From positions 23,366-87,365 of the forward strand of contig DASZTS010000054.1 in the NCBI GenBank assembly GCA_035547915.1: a DNA stretch of 64,000 nucleotides, written 5' to 3'. The DNA comes from DASSFG01 sp035547915. GTDB taxonomy: Bacteria; Planctomycetota; Planctomycetia; Pirellulales; JAICIG01. Shown here one piece after another: positions 16,629 to 25,399 of the stretch. A program made the position numbers and the translations under genes. Under the pieces are notes generated by a model. The model did not search any database, was not told the DNA's origin, and saw only the letters and a program-made list of their open reading frames with translations. Positions within the stretch are counted from its first letter, which is position 1. Each line of letters starts with the position of its first letter.

Positions 16629-18854
16629 ATGACGCTATCTTCTTCGCATGACAACCTTGCCAACGGACACCAGAACAACCTGACGGGCTTGGCGGGACAG
16701 CCCAATAGCCCCAGCGCGGTTTCGACGACCGGGCCGCTCGCACTACCCGTCTCGTTGCCACCGGGCTGGCCCGATATCACCCGGCAAGTCCAACTGCCGG
16801 GCTGGCAGTTTTGTCAGCCCTTGCCGTACGGAGCGATTCTGCGCGAAGGCGGTGTGCAATTCGCCGTCTTCAGCCGTTCGGCGAGCGCCATGCGCGTGCT
16901 GCTTTACGACGAAGTGGGCGATCGCGAACCGAGCCGCGTGGTACACTTCCACCCCGAGCTCGATCGTTGGGGCGATATATGGAGCGTCTTCGTGCCGCAC
17001 GTGGGCGCCGGTCAGCTCTATCATGTGCAGGCCGACGGGCCGTTCGATCCCGACCGTGGCCATCGCTTCGATGGCAAGGCCCGGCTCATCGATCCGTATG
17101 CGCGTGCCCTGGCCGGCGATTTCCTGCCCGACGACGACGGCATCATCCGTCCGCCGAAGTGTGTCGTGGTCGACGATACCTTCGATTGGCGCGGCGACCG
17201 TCCGCTCAATCGAAAACTGTCGGAGACGGTCATCTACGAACTGCACGTGCGCGGCTTCACGCGTTCGCCGACCAGCGGCACGGGTTATCCCGGCACATAC
17301 CTCGGCGTCATCGAAAAGATCCCTTACTTGCAGTCGCTGGGAGTGACCGCCGTCGAACTGATGCCGGTGCACGAATTCCCCATCAACAACTGCCACGGCC
17401 AACCGGAACCGCGGGCGAACTACTGGGGCTACGATCCGCTGGCCTTCTTCGCCCCACACCGCGGCTATGCCGCCAGCCGCGAGCCCGGCGCCCAGGTGCG
17501 CGAATTCAAGGAGATGGTGCGGGCACTGCACCAGGCGGGCATCGAAGTCATCCTTGATGTGGTCTTTAACCACACCGCGGAAGGGAACCAGTACGGACCG
17601 ACGCTGAGCTTCAAGGGCTTAGGCAACCGCATCTACTACATCTTGGCCAACGGCGGCCGCGACTATTGCAATTACTCGGGCTGCGGTAACACGGTGAATG
17701 GCAATCACCCGGTGGTCCGCGAACTGATCTTCCTCTGCTTGCGACACTGGGTGCACAACTACCACATCGATGGGTTCCGTTTCGACTTAGCTTCGGTGCT
17801 CAGCCGCGACCGTAGCGGAAACCTGGTGCCGAATCCTCCGCTGGTCGAGTCGATCGGCGAGGATCCACTTTTGGCCCGCACCAAGATCATCGCCGAAGCG
17901 TGGGATGCCGCGGGTGCCTACCAGGTCGGCTCGTTCTCGAATCGGCGCTGGGCCGAATGGAACGGCCGCTACCGCGACGACGTGCGCCGCTTCTGGCGAG
18001 GCGACGAGGGGATGACCGGCGCCTTGGCGACGCGCCTGGCCGGATCGAGCGATTTGTACGGTCCCAGCGGCAGGCAACCGTACCACAGCATCAATTTCAT
18101 CACCGCACACGACGGTTTCACGCAGAACGATCTGGTCACCTATCAGGAAAAGCACAACGCCGCCAACGGAGAAGGGAACCGCGACGGCGAGAACATGAAC
18201 TGTAGTTGTAATTTCGGAGTTGAGGGACCGACCCGCCGTGCGTCGGTCGAGCGGATTCGGGCCCGGCAGATACGAAATTTCCTGGCCACGCTCTTTCTCA
18301 GCCAGGGGGTTCCCATGTTGTTGGCCGGCGACGAATGCCGCCGCACGCAGCGCGGCAACAACAACGCCTGGTGCCAAGACAATCCCACGTCGTGGTTCGA
18401 TTGGGACCTGGTCAAGGACAATGCCGACTTGGTGCGATTCTGCCGGGCGCTGGTGGCGTTCCGCAAGCGACAACCGACGGTGCGGAGGGCGAGCTTTCTG
18501 GCCGGTATGCCCGGCGCGCCAGGCTCCCTGGCCGACGTAAGCTGGTTCAACGCCGAGGGACGGCTGATGAATTGGGTGCACGGCGACCGTAGCCTGCAAT
18601 GCCTATTCGGGGCGTGGCCCATGAACGGTCCTAGTTCCTTGGCGGCGCGTCACGTGTTGGTGATGCTGCACGCCGATTGGGCACCGCGCGAGTTCACGTT
18701 GCCGCACGTGGGTCACGACATCCATTGGCGGCTGTTCGTCAATACCGCGGCCGAAACCCCCGAGGATGTCTATCCCGCTGCCGACGGCCCCCCGCCCACC
18801 GACAACAAACTGCTGCTCATCGGCCATTCGCTCGTTTGCTATGTCGCCGCGTGA
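16629..18854 (+). CDS. glgX: Glycogen debranching enzyme GlgX (isoamylase family)
   Basis: This is a 741-residue cytoplasmic GH13 enzyme that hydrolyses alpha-1,6 branches of glycogen. An N-terminal CBM48-like domain (about 60-160) follows a 50-residue Pro/Gly-rich leader. The four GH13 regions are present: VILDVVFNH, GFRFDLASVL with the catalytic Asp, IIAEAWDAAG with the acid Glu, and FITAHDGFT. GNRDGENMNCSCNFGVEG and LLAGDECRRTQRGNNNAW are typical of GlgX rather than of pullulanase. The ATG at 16629 is preceded by a GAGACGG-like weak site. The gene stands alone, convergent with the helicase. Length is slightly above the usual 660-720. Confidence 0.93.
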   Translation: MTLSSSHDNLANGHQNNLTGLAGQPNSPSAVSTTGPLALPVSLPPGWPDITRQVQLPGWQFCQPLPYGAILREGGVQFAVFSRSASAMRVLLYDEVGDREPSRVVHFHPELDRWGDIWSVFVPHVGAGQLYHVQADGPFDPDRGHRFDGKARLIDPYARALAGDFLPDDDGIIRPPKCVVVDDTFDWRGDRPLNRKLSETVIYELHVRGFTRSPTSGTGYPGTYLGVIEKIPYLQSLGVTAVELMPVHEFPINNCHGQPEPRANYWGYDPLAFFAPHRGYAASREPGAQVREFKEMVRALHQAGIEVILDVVFNHTAEGNQYGPTLSFKGLGNRIYYILANGGRDYCNYSGCGNTVNGNHPVVRELIFLCLRHWVHNYHIDGFRFDLASVLSRDRSGNLVPNPPLVESIGEDPLLARTKIIAEAWDAAGAYQVGSFSNRRWAEWNGRYRDDVRRFWRGDEGMTGALATRLAGSSDLYGPSGRQPYHSINFITAHDGFTQNDLVTYQEKHNAANGEGNRDGENMNCSCNFGVEGPTRRASVERIRARQIRNFLATLFLSQGVPMLLAGDECRRTQRGNNNAWCQDNPTSWFDWDLVKDNADLVRFCRALVAFRKRQPTVRRASFLAGMPGAPGSLADVSWFNAEGRLMNWVHGDRSLQCLFGAWPMNGPSSLAARHVLVMLHADWAPREFTLPHVGHDIHWRLFVNTAAETPEDVYPAADGPPPTDNKLLLIGHSLVCYVAA

Positions 18855-18901
18855 CGCGGCTCTAAGTGCGGCGTTTCAGCACCGTCCATCCTGAGGCGGC
18901 G

Positions 18902-18953
18902 CCTGTCGATCATGCCCGTCGTGCCTTTCGCGCAGGCGGGCATGATCGTCAGG
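18902..18953. terminator. Long hairpin between convergent glgX and helicase genes
   Basis: CGATCATGCCCG (18907-18918) pairs perfectly with CGGGCATGATCG (18937-18948). The stem extends by CCTG/CAGG beyond one T-T mismatch. The loop is 18 bases. There is no T-run on either side, so it is not a classic intrinsic terminator, but its position between two convergent stops suggests a bidirectional transcription end or RNA-stabilising structure. Confidence 0.6.
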
Positions 18954-18963
18954 GCGGCGGGTG

Positions 18964-21279
18964 CTATTCGTTGCCGCCGACCGGGCGCAGTGTGCTCTGG
19001 GACAATACGAACTTCTTTTGTCCAACGGCCGCGAAGGCGACCGTCGCGGTACGGCGGACACCGCTGCCGGAGAGAGCGACGATCTTTCCCAAACCATATT
19101 CGGGGTGCAACACCACCATCCCCTGATAAAAAATCTCGGGGGAGGATTCGTTCGCACCCGCGCCGGGTGAGGCCAATTGCGCGGCTGTCATCAGCGACGG
19201 AAAACGCCCCCTCGCGGGGCTCACAACGTCGCTCTCCGCCGCTTCCGACGACCATACTTCATCCTCGTGGTGTTCGTGCAGTTCCATGCCGTCTTCGGCT
19301 GCGCTCGAATCATCCCACTCATCGCCGCCGGGAGCGGACACCTGATCCGCCCAAACCGCTTGGGTCGCGTCCAACTCGTCGAACGGCAACTCGAGCAGGA
19401 ATTTGCTGGGAATGGTCATCTGCCGCCGGCCGCGAAACTCGCGATACTGCGAGATGCTGAGCTGCAACTCTTCCTGGGCGCGAGTGAGGCCCACGAACAA
19501 CAAACGCCGTTCTTCCTCGAGCTGATCGGGGTCATTCTGACTTCGCTCGTGCGGCAGCAACCCTTCTTCGACCGCGACGATGAACACGCAGGGAAATTCC
19601 AATCCCTTCGATGCGTGTAACGTCATCAACGCCACGCGGTCGTCGCTCGTCTCCCAGACGTCGACGTCGTTGATCAGGCAAACGTCCTCCAAGAATTCTT
19701 CCAAATGGCCTTCGCCGGGCGTCAGCTCGTCGAACTCACGGGCGGCGGTCAACAACTCCTGAATGTTGGCGAGCCGTTCCTGGTCTTCCGTCAAACCACT
19801 GTCGGCCAGATGCGCTTGGTAACCCGTTTCGTTCATGACATGGCCGAGAATCTCTTCCACCGGCCGCATGGAAATGAGGTTGAGCCGATCGAACAGGGCT
19901 ACGAACTTGGCGACCGCGACGGCCGCTTTTTTGGGTATCGACTCGACGACACCCGCCTCGCGGGCCGCTTCGAGAAGCGTCTTGCCATACCGCGTGGCAT
20001 GCGCTCCGAGCCGATCGAGCGTCGTCTTGCCGATGCCGCGCGGCGGCGTGTTGACCACCCGCCAGAAGGCGACGTCGTCGCACGGGTTGTTGAGCAACAT
20101 CAGATATGCCAAGACGTCTTTGATCTCTTTGCGTTGATAGAACTCGACGCCGTTGACCATTTGATACGGAATGCCTGCCGCGCGCAGGGCGAATTCCAGG
20201 GCCCGCGACAAGGCATTCACGCGATAGAAGACGGCAAAGTCGCGCGGTCGGCGCCGTCCGCTGCGAACCGCCTCGGCGATCTGCGCGGCGATGTGTTCCG
20301 CCTCGTCGGTCTGCGTCGGATAGGCGGTGTAGCGCACCGGCCTGCCTTCCGCATTCTCGGTGAACAGGCCTTTGTCCTTGCGGCGTCGATTGTGCGAGAT
20401 CAGCTCGGCAGCCACGCGCAAAATGCGCTTCGTGCTGCGATAATTCTGCTCCAGCCGGACGACGCGCACGTTCGGAAAGTCATGCTCGAAATTGAGAATG
20501 TTGTTGATGTTCGCGCCACGCCAGCCGTAGATCGATTGGTCGGGATCGCCCGTCACCGACAGGTTGGGATAGGTGACCGACAGGGCCCGCACGATGGCAT
20601 ATTGGGCCAGGTTGGTGTCCTGGTATTCGTCGACCAGGATGTACCTGTAGCGGGCATCGAGCGATTCTCGCAACTCGGGATTGCCGCGCAGCAACGTGGC
20701 CACGTGCAGCAGCAAGTCGTCGAAATCGACCGCGTTCGCAGCCAAGAGCCGCCGTTGATAGATCGGATAGACCTTGGCGACGACCGCTCCCAACGGCTGC
20801 CCGATCCGCGGCTGGTATTCTTCGGGGCCGATCAGATTGTTCTTGGCCCAACTGATGGCCGTGCCAATCTGCTGTGGCGTGAAGTGTTTGCTGTCGACGT
20901 CGGCTGCCTCGCAAGCCCGGCGCAACACAGAGGTGCTATCGCCCGTGTCGTAGATCGTGTAATTCTCGGCCAGCCCGACGAGCGAGGCATATTGCCTGAG
21001 CGATCGGGCGCAGAAGCGGTGGAAGGTTCCCACCCACACAGACTGCCCGGGCGCGAGCCGCTCGATGCGGCTTTTCATCTCGTCGGCCGCCTTGTTGGTG
21101 AACGTCAGCGCCAGGATCTGGCGAGCCGGAACGCCATGCCGCAGCAGGTTGGCGATGCGGTGCGTCACCACGCGAGTCTTGCCGCTCCCTGGCCCGGCGA
21201 GCATCAAGAGCGGTCCGTCGATGTGCTCGACGGCCTCGCGCTGCGCCGCCGTAAGGTGATCGAGAAGGTCGTCCATCAT
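18964..21279 (-). CDS. pcrA: UvrD/PcrA-type ATP-dependent DNA helicase
   Basis: This is a 771-residue superfamily 1 helicase acting in nucleotide excision and replication-conflict repair. Motifs are in order: QREAVEHIDGPLLMLAGPGSGKTR (Q motif and Walker A), ALTFTNKAADEMK (Ia), ILVDEYQDTN (II), VTGDPDQSIYGWRGA (III), VRLEQNYRST (IV), MTLHASKGLEFPCVFIVA (V) and LLFVGLTRAQEEL (VI). The C-terminal region after about 660 contains an acidic linker and a Tudor-like end (MVVLHPEYGLGKIVALSG), as in PcrA/UvrD. The start is one of two adjacent ATG codons at 21279 and 21276. It is divergent from the decarboxylase operon. Confidence 0.95.
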   Translation of the reverse strand: MMDDLLDHLTAAQREAVEHIDGPLLMLAGPGSGKTRVVTHRIANLLRHGVPARQILALTFTNKAADEMKSRIERLAPGQSVWVGTFHRFCARSLRQYASLVGLAENYTIYDTGDSTSVLRRACEAADVDSKHFTPQQIGTAISWAKNNLIGPEEYQPRIGQPLGAVVAKVYPIYQRRLLAANAVDFDDLLLHVATLLRGNPELRESLDARYRYILVDEYQDTNLAQYAIVRALSVTYPNLSVTGDPDQSIYGWRGANINNILNFEHDFPNVRVVRLEQNYRSTKRILRVAAELISHNRRRKDKGLFTENAEGRPVRYTAYPTQTDEAEHIAAQIAEAVRSGRRRPRDFAVFYRVNALSRALEFALRAAGIPYQMVNGVEFYQRKEIKDVLAYLMLLNNPCDDVAFWRVVNTPPRGIGKTTLDRLGAHATRYGKTLLEAAREAGVVESIPKKAAVAVAKFVALFDRLNLISMRPVEEILGHVMNETGYQAHLADSGLTEDQERLANIQELLTAAREFDELTPGEGHLEEFLEDVCLINDVDVWETSDDRVALMTLHASKGLEFPCVFIVAVEEGLLPHERSQNDPDQLEEERRLLFVGLTRAQEELQLSISQYREFRGRRQMTIPSKFLLELPFDELDATQAVWADQVSAPGGDEWDDSSAAEDGMELHEHHEDEVWSSEAAESDVVSPARGRFPSLMTAAQLASPGAGANESSPEIFYQGMVVLHPEYGLGKIVALSGSGVRRTATVAFAAVGQKKFVLSQSTLRPVGGNE

Positions 21280-21411
21280 GTGATCATACGAGTCGCTCCG
21301 CGGAGCGGGTATCCCTGGAAAATCGCGTGGGCTAAGATTAGGACGTTGCCGTCGCCTGAAACCAAAGGCCGAAACCCCCGATCCGAATCCAGCCGCCGAG
21401 CCCCCATCCCT

Positions 21412-22386
21412 GTGTCTGACATCAAGCGCATTCTCGTTACCGGCGGAGCCGGCTTCTTAGGCTCTAAATTGTGCGAACTTCTGGCGGATGAGGGGCACGA
21501 CGTCATCTGCCTCGACAACTTCTTCACCAGTCAGAAGAGCAACGTCGAGCATCTGCTCGCGCGGCCGAACTTCGAGCTCATCCGTCACGACATCACGCAG
21601 CCTATCTGGTTGGAAGTCGACCAGATTTACAACCTGGCGTGTCCGGCCGCACCCGGCCACTATCAATACAATCCCATCAAGACGATGAAGACGTCGGTGA
21701 TGGGGGCGATCAATGTGCTGGGAATGGCCAAGCGGTGCCGCGCCAAGGTGCTACAGGCATCGACGAGCGAGGTCTACGGCGACCCGGAGATTCACCCCCA
21801 GCCCGAATCGTATCGCGGCGCGGTGAACCCGATCGGGCCGCGAGCCTGTTACGACGAGGGCAAACGCGCCGCGGAGACGCTGTTTTTCGACTACCACCGC
21901 ATGAACCGCGTCAATGTGCGCGTCGTGCGCATCTTCAATACCTACGGGCCGGGTATGCACCCTTACGACGGCCGCGTGGTTTCGAACTTCATCCAGCAGG
22001 CGCTGGCGGGCCGCGACATCACCATCTATGGCAATGGCGAGCAAACCCGCAGCTTCTGTTACCGCGACGATTTGCTGGCGGGGATGATTCGGATGATGAA
22101 CGGCCCCGACGATTTCGTCGGCCCCGTCAACCTGGGCAATCCCGGCGAGTTCACGATCAAAGAGTTGGCACAACTCGTACTCGAGCTGACCGGATCGAAA
22201 TCGCGATTGGTCTACGAACCAGCGCCCGCCGACGATCCTCGGCAGCGCCGCCCCGACATCGCACTCGCCAAGCAGCGGCTTGGCTGGGAGCCGAAAGTGG
22301 CCTTGCGCGACGGCCTCATCCCCACCATTAAATGGTTCCGATCGATCGATCTGAGTCATTATCGCCCACCCACACCTAACCATTAA
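21412..22386 (+). CDS. uxs: UDP-glucuronate decarboxylase (UDP-xylose synthase), SDR family
   Basis: This is a 324-residue enzyme converting UDP-glucuronate to UDP-xylose with bound NAD. The Rossmann motif GGAGFLGSKL, the Ser/Thr of ASTSEVYGDP and YDEGK (Tyr-xxx-Lys) are all present. Strings such as ACPAAPGHYQYNPIKTMKTS, ARVVRIFNTYGPGM-like text and GNGEQTRSFCYRDD are diagnostic of UXS. The start is a GTG because the open frame upstream is only the antisense of the helicase gene. There is no good ribosome site, so the exact start is moderately uncertain. The next gene begins two bases after the stop, and the third gene one base after the second, giving a tight operon. The product would feed surface polysaccharides. 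Confidence 0.93.
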   Translation: MSDIKRILVTGGAGFLGSKLCELLADEGHDVICLDNFFTSQKSNVEHLLARPNFELIRHDITQPIWLEVDQIYNLACPAAPGHYQYNPIKTMKTSVMGAINVLGMAKRCRAKVLQASTSEVYGDPEIHPQPESYRGAVNPIGPRACYDEGKRAAETLFFDYHRMNRVNVRVVRIFNTYGPGMHPYDGRVVSNFIQQALAGRDITIYGNGEQTRSFCYRDDLLAGMIRMMNGPDDFVGPVNLGNPGEFTIKELAQLVLELTGSKSRLVYEPAPADDPRQRRPDIALAKQRLGWEPKVALRDGLIPTIKWFRSIDLSHYRPPTPNH

Positions 22387-22388
22387 TC

Positions 22389-23489
22389 ATGAACTACCGG
22401 ATCGGGATTATCGGCCGCACGGGCCGCGGAGACTACGGTCACGCCATGGATGAGGCGTTCGCCGGACTACCGAACTGCCAGATCGTCGCTGTCGCCGACG
22501 ACGACAAGGCAGGCCTGGCGACGATGGCCAAAAAACACCAGCTCGATCAGGCGTTCTCCGACTACCGCGAGCTGTTGGATAAGGCACGGCCCGACGTGGT
22601 CGTTATCGGCCAGCGCTGGCTCGACCAACATCGCGACATGGCGGTCGCGGCCGCCGAGCGAGGTATCCATGTCTATATGGAAAAGCCCTTCTGCCGCACT
22701 TTGGCAGAGGCTGATGAAATCGTCGATGCGTGCGAGCGAACCCATGTTAAGCTGGCGCTCGCACACCCCACGCGATACAGCCCAAAGCTACAGACGGTCA
22801 AGCGGTTGATCGCCGAGGGAAAGATCGGCAAGGTGCTCGAATACCGCGGCCGCGGTAAGGAAGATCGTCGCGGCGGTGGCGAAGATCTGTGGGTGCTGGG
22901 CACGCACGTCATGGATATGATCCGGGCCTTGGCCGGCCATCCGACCTGGTGCTTCGCACGGGTGACGCAAAGTGGTCACCCCGTCACCAAAGCCGACGTA
23001 ATGGAAGGGAACGAAGGGATCGGACCATTGGCCGGCGATGCGGTGACTGCCCTTTTCGGGCTGGCCGATGGTGCCACGGCCTATTTCCAGTCTGTGAGGA
23101 ATACGGCCGGCAAGGGCTCGAGGTACGGATTGCAGGTTTACGGCTCGGCCGGAGTCTTTGAGATTCTGGAGGGCACGCTTCCGTCGGTGAAATACCTCGG
23201 CGATCCGAGTTGGTCGCCCGGCCGCAGCAAAGCCATGTGGCAGGACGTATCGAGTGTGGGCATCGGAGAGCCGGAACCGCTGGTTGACGATACGGCTAAG
23301 AATCGCCACCGTCCGGCCGCGATCGATCTGTTGCAGGCCATCGAAGAGGACCGGCAGCCCGCATCGAGTGCCTACGAGGCGCGCGGCGCCACGGAGATGA
23401 TCGTGTCGGTCTTTGAATCGCACCGGGTCGGTGGTCCCGTCGACCTGCCGTTGAAGAACCGGCAGAATCCGTTGGCAATGCCCGGCTGA
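22389..23489 (+). CDS. Gfo/Idh/MocA family oxidoreductase
   Basis: This is a 366-residue NAD(P)-dependent sugar or inositol dehydrogenase-like protein. The N-terminal Rossmann fold begins YRIGIIGRTGRGDYGHAM, which is less canonical than GxGxxG. The family EKPFCRTLAEAD motif supplies the conserved EKP lysine. The C-terminal alpha/beta domain has HVMDMIRALAG, with the His that is often catalytic. No signal peptide or Tat motif is seen, so it should be cytoplasmic. The substrate cannot be read from sequence. It is second in the uxs operon, with two-base and one-base spacings to its neighbours, which points to nucleotide-sugar or glycan chemistry. Confidence 0.88.
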   Translation: MNYRIGIIGRTGRGDYGHAMDEAFAGLPNCQIVAVADDDKAGLATMAKKHQLDQAFSDYRELLDKARPDVVVIGQRWLDQHRDMAVAAAERGIHVYMEKPFCRTLAEADEIVDACERTHVKLALAHPTRYSPKLQTVKRLIAEGKIGKVLEYRGRGKEDRRGGGEDLWVLGTHVMDMIRALAGHPTWCFARVTQSGHPVTKADVMEGNEGIGPLAGDAVTALFGLADGATAYFQSVRNTAGKGSRYGLQVYGSAGVFEILEGTLPSVKYLGDPSWSPGRSKAMWQDVSSVGIGEPEPLVDDTAKNRHRPAAIDLLQAIEEDRQPASSAYEARGATEMIVSVFESHRVGGPVDLPLKNRQNPLAMPG

Positions 23490-23490
23490 C

Positions 23491-24489
23491 ATGCGTTGCC
23501 TGGTCACCGGTGCCAACGGCTTTCTCGGCCTGTACATCGTCGAACAGCTTGTCGCCCGTGGTGATCGGGTGCGGGCCTATTGTCGACGACGGTCGCCCGA
23601 TCTCGATGCACTCGGGGTGGAAACCGCCTTGGGCGACATCCGCGAGGCGGAGGCGACGGCTGCGGCGTGTCGCGACATCGACGTCGTGTTCCACGTTGCG
23701 GCCGTGGCCGGCATCTGGGGACCGTGGAAGCACTTCTTCGAAACGAACACGCTCGGAACGAGGCATGTCCTGAAGGGCTGCCTGGCCCACCGGGTTCCGA
23801 AGTTGGTTTATACCAGCAGCCCGAGCGTGACCTTCGACGGACGCGAGCAGACGGGCACCGACGAAACGGCGCCTTACGCTCGCCGCTGGCTGTGTCACTA
23901 TCCGCACACCAAGGCGATCGCCGAACAGGAAGTGCTCGCGGCCAATGGCCGCGAAGGACTGCTCACTTGCTCATTGCGGCCGCACCTGATCTGGGGGCCG
24001 CGCGATCAGCAGCTCGTGCCACGACTCATCGAGCGCGCGCGGCGAAACCAGCTTCTACGCATCGGCAGCGGCAGAAACCTGATCGACATGGTCTATGTCG
24101 AGAACGCCGCCTCGGCGCATTTGCAAGCGGCCGATCGGCTGGTGCCCGGCTCGCCCGTGGCGGGGAGTGCGTATTTCATCAGTCAGGGAGAGCCGGTCAA
24201 CTGTTGGCAATGGATCGATGAACTGCTCGCGTTGGCAGCACTACCGCCCGTGACGCGAGCGATCCCCACGGCGGCGGCCTATGCGCTCGGAGCCACGCTC
24301 GAAGCGGCCTACGCGCTGACCGGGAGACAGGCCGAACCGCGCATGACCCGTTTTCTGGCGCTGCAACTGGGAAAATCGCACTACTTCGACATCGACCGGG
24401 CCCGCCGCGACTTTGGCTACGAGCCCCGCGTATCGACGGCCGATGGAATGCGTCGGCTGAACCTTGCACCGGGCCAGCCGGCGCGTTGA
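23491..24489 (+). CDS. OleD-like NAD(P)-dependent 3-beta-hydroxysteroid-dehydrogenase-type SDR
   Basis: This is a 332-residue extended SDR. The cofactor loop is GANGFLGLY and the active site is the Ser of YTSSPSVTF with YPHTK. The whole length resembles OleD-type 2-alkyl-3-oxoalkanoate reductases of bacterial olefin synthesis. Shared text includes RPHLIWGPRDQQLVPRLIER, SAYFISQGEP and the terminal ARRDFGYEPRVSTADGMRRL. OleA, OleB and OleC partners are not in this operon, so an olefin pathway is not shown. Its neighbours are uxs and a Gfo/Idh enzyme. It could instead act on a sterol-like, hopanoid or sugar substrate. It is the last gene of the operon and a strong hairpin follows at 24525-24573. 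Confidence 0.85.
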   Translation: MRCLVTGANGFLGLYIVEQLVARGDRVRAYCRRRSPDLDALGVETALGDIREAEATAAACRDIDVVFHVAAVAGIWGPWKHFFETNTLGTRHVLKGCLAHRVPKLVYTSSPSVTFDGREQTGTDETAPYARRWLCHYPHTKAIAEQEVLAANGREGLLTCSLRPHLIWGPRDQQLVPRLIERARRNQLLRIGSGRNLIDMVYVENAASAHLQAADRLVPGSPVAGSAYFISQGEPVNCWQWIDELLALAALPPVTRAIPTAAAYALGATLEAAYALTGRQAEPRMTRFLALQLGKSHYFDIDRARRDFGYEPRVSTADGMRRLNLAPGQPAR

Positions 24490-24767
24490 GAGGACCGATT
24501 CGAAAGGAGAGTCGCCCAATAAAAGCAGCCCACCCCGGGACACTTCCGTGTGCCCTATGCCGGGGTGGGATGCTTGCGGGCAATTCGCCCCGTTGGGACG
24601 AACCTGACTCCGCGCCTCGCAGCCGGAAGGATCCCTCGCTTCCGTACTCGCTTAGATTGACAGGCGACGATTGGTGGCCGCTAACCGTCGCCCGAAATCC
24701 TCGCGCAGGGCGAAAAAACGGACGGACGACGCACAAATAAACACGAATACTGTGGACTGCTGCTCCT
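24490..24767. other. Convergent spacer between the OleD-like gene and mraZ
   Basis: This stretch holds the hairpin at 24525-24573 and otherwise no gene that I can support. An open frame crosses it but has no family resemblance or good start. Confidence 0.45.
24525..24573. terminator. Strong hairpin after the uxs operon
   Basis: CCCACCCCGG (24529-24538) pairs with CCGGGGTGGG (24560-24569). GCA/TGC extend the stem after one G-A mismatch, and the loop is 21 bases. No T-run follows on either strand. It is the second such U-less hairpin between convergent genes in this window. Confidence 0.6.
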
Positions 24768-25220
24768 TCAGGGCGTATTGGGAGGCTGGAAGGCCTGTTC
24801 GGCAATCTCGTCGTAGCGCTGGGCGTGTTCGGTCAGATAGCCTTCCCAGCGGTCTCGGTCCCAGATTTCGACGTGATCGTGGACGCCCAGCAGCACGGCT
24901 TCTTTCTTCAAGCCGGCCAGGTCGGCCAGGATCCGTGGAATGCGAACGCGGCCTTGTACGTCGATTTCGACCTGCTCGGCGCGAGCATAGAACAACCGAC
25001 TGAAGCCGCGGACTTCCTTCTTGGTAGGGGACGACTCGGCCAGCTTCCGGGCGAGCTCTTCGAGCGTGCCAGGGCTGTAAATCGCCAGCGATCCGTCAAT
25101 CCCTGGAGTCACGTACAGCTCCGGCTTCCCTTCGCGAACGAGCCCGTCTCGCAGCCGCTTGGGGATGGCGACACGCAGCTTGTCGTCGACCGTACGCACG
25201 AATGTCCCGGTCAACAACAT
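24768..25220 (-). CDS. mraZ: MraZ transcriptional repressor (orphan)
   Basis: This is a 150-residue protein of two SpoVT/AbrB-like beta-barrel halves. LTGTFVRTVDDKLRVAIPKR opens the first and EVEIDVQGRVRIPRILADLA-type text the second; both DxKxR.xIP-like signatures are present. MraZ normally starts the dcw (division and cell wall) cluster and represses it by binding TGGGN direct repeats. Here no dcw genes are adjacent: the next gene downstream is the convergent OleD-like gene and upstream lies the GT4 gene. A promoter (25257-25284) and four TGGGG/TGGTG repeats (25222-25257) precede the ATG, so autoregulation is likely. Length is close to the usual 140-152. Confidence 0.93.
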   Translation of the reverse strand: MLLTGTFVRTVDDKLRVAIPKRLRDGLVREGKPELYVTPGIDGSLAIYSPGTLEELARKLAESSPTKKEVRGFSRLFYARAEQVEIDVQGRVRIPRILADLAGLKKEAVLLGVHDHVEIWDRDRWEGYLTEHAQRYDEIAEQAFQPPNTP

Positions 25221-25221
25221 T

Positions 25222-25257
25222 CACCACTTTCCCCCACACATCCCCACGAAGGCCCCA
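25222..25257 (-). promoter_or_regulatory. MraZ operator: four direct repeats of TGGGG/TGGTG
   Basis: On the minus strand TGGGG occurs at 25257-25253, 25246-25242 and 25236-25232, and TGGTG at 25226-25222. The repeat starts are 11, 10 and 10 bases apart. This fits the known TGGGN boxes spaced by about five bases that MraZ binds in Escherichia coli. The first box overlaps the last base of the -10 element and the last ends one base before the ATG. Bound repressor would therefore cover the start site. Confidence 0.75.
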
Positions 25258-25284
25258 GAATACCGCCTCTGATTGATGCGTCAA
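25257..25284 (-). promoter_or_regulatory. mraZ promoter
   Basis: On the minus strand TTGACG (25284-25279) and TATTCT (25262-25257) are separated by 16 bases. They match sigma70 consensus at five and four positions. Transcription would start near 25250, inside the MraZ operator. Confidence 0.6.
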
Positions 25285-25399
25285 GCAGAGGGGACGCCCG
25301 CCGTTCGACTTGCCAATCGGGGTCGCGACCAAGAGCGAATCCCACGTTCGGGTTACAACGATGGCCGTGGGCGCAAGTCTTATAAAAAAAATCGAATCG

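Noticed and set aside
21295..21306. Palindrome GCTCCGCGGAGC upstream of the helicase, considered as an SOS operator
   Set aside because: It does not match known LexA boxes and short GC palindromes are frequent in this composition.
19705..21411. Long plus-strand N-terminal extension of the UDP-glucuronate decarboxylase frame
   Set aside because: It is the exact antisense of the helicase gene; the decarboxylase family begins only at the GTG at 21412.
24486..24740. Possible 84-codon gene between the OleD-like gene and mraZ
   Set aside because: It covers the terminator-like hairpin, lacks a ribosome site and resembles nothing.
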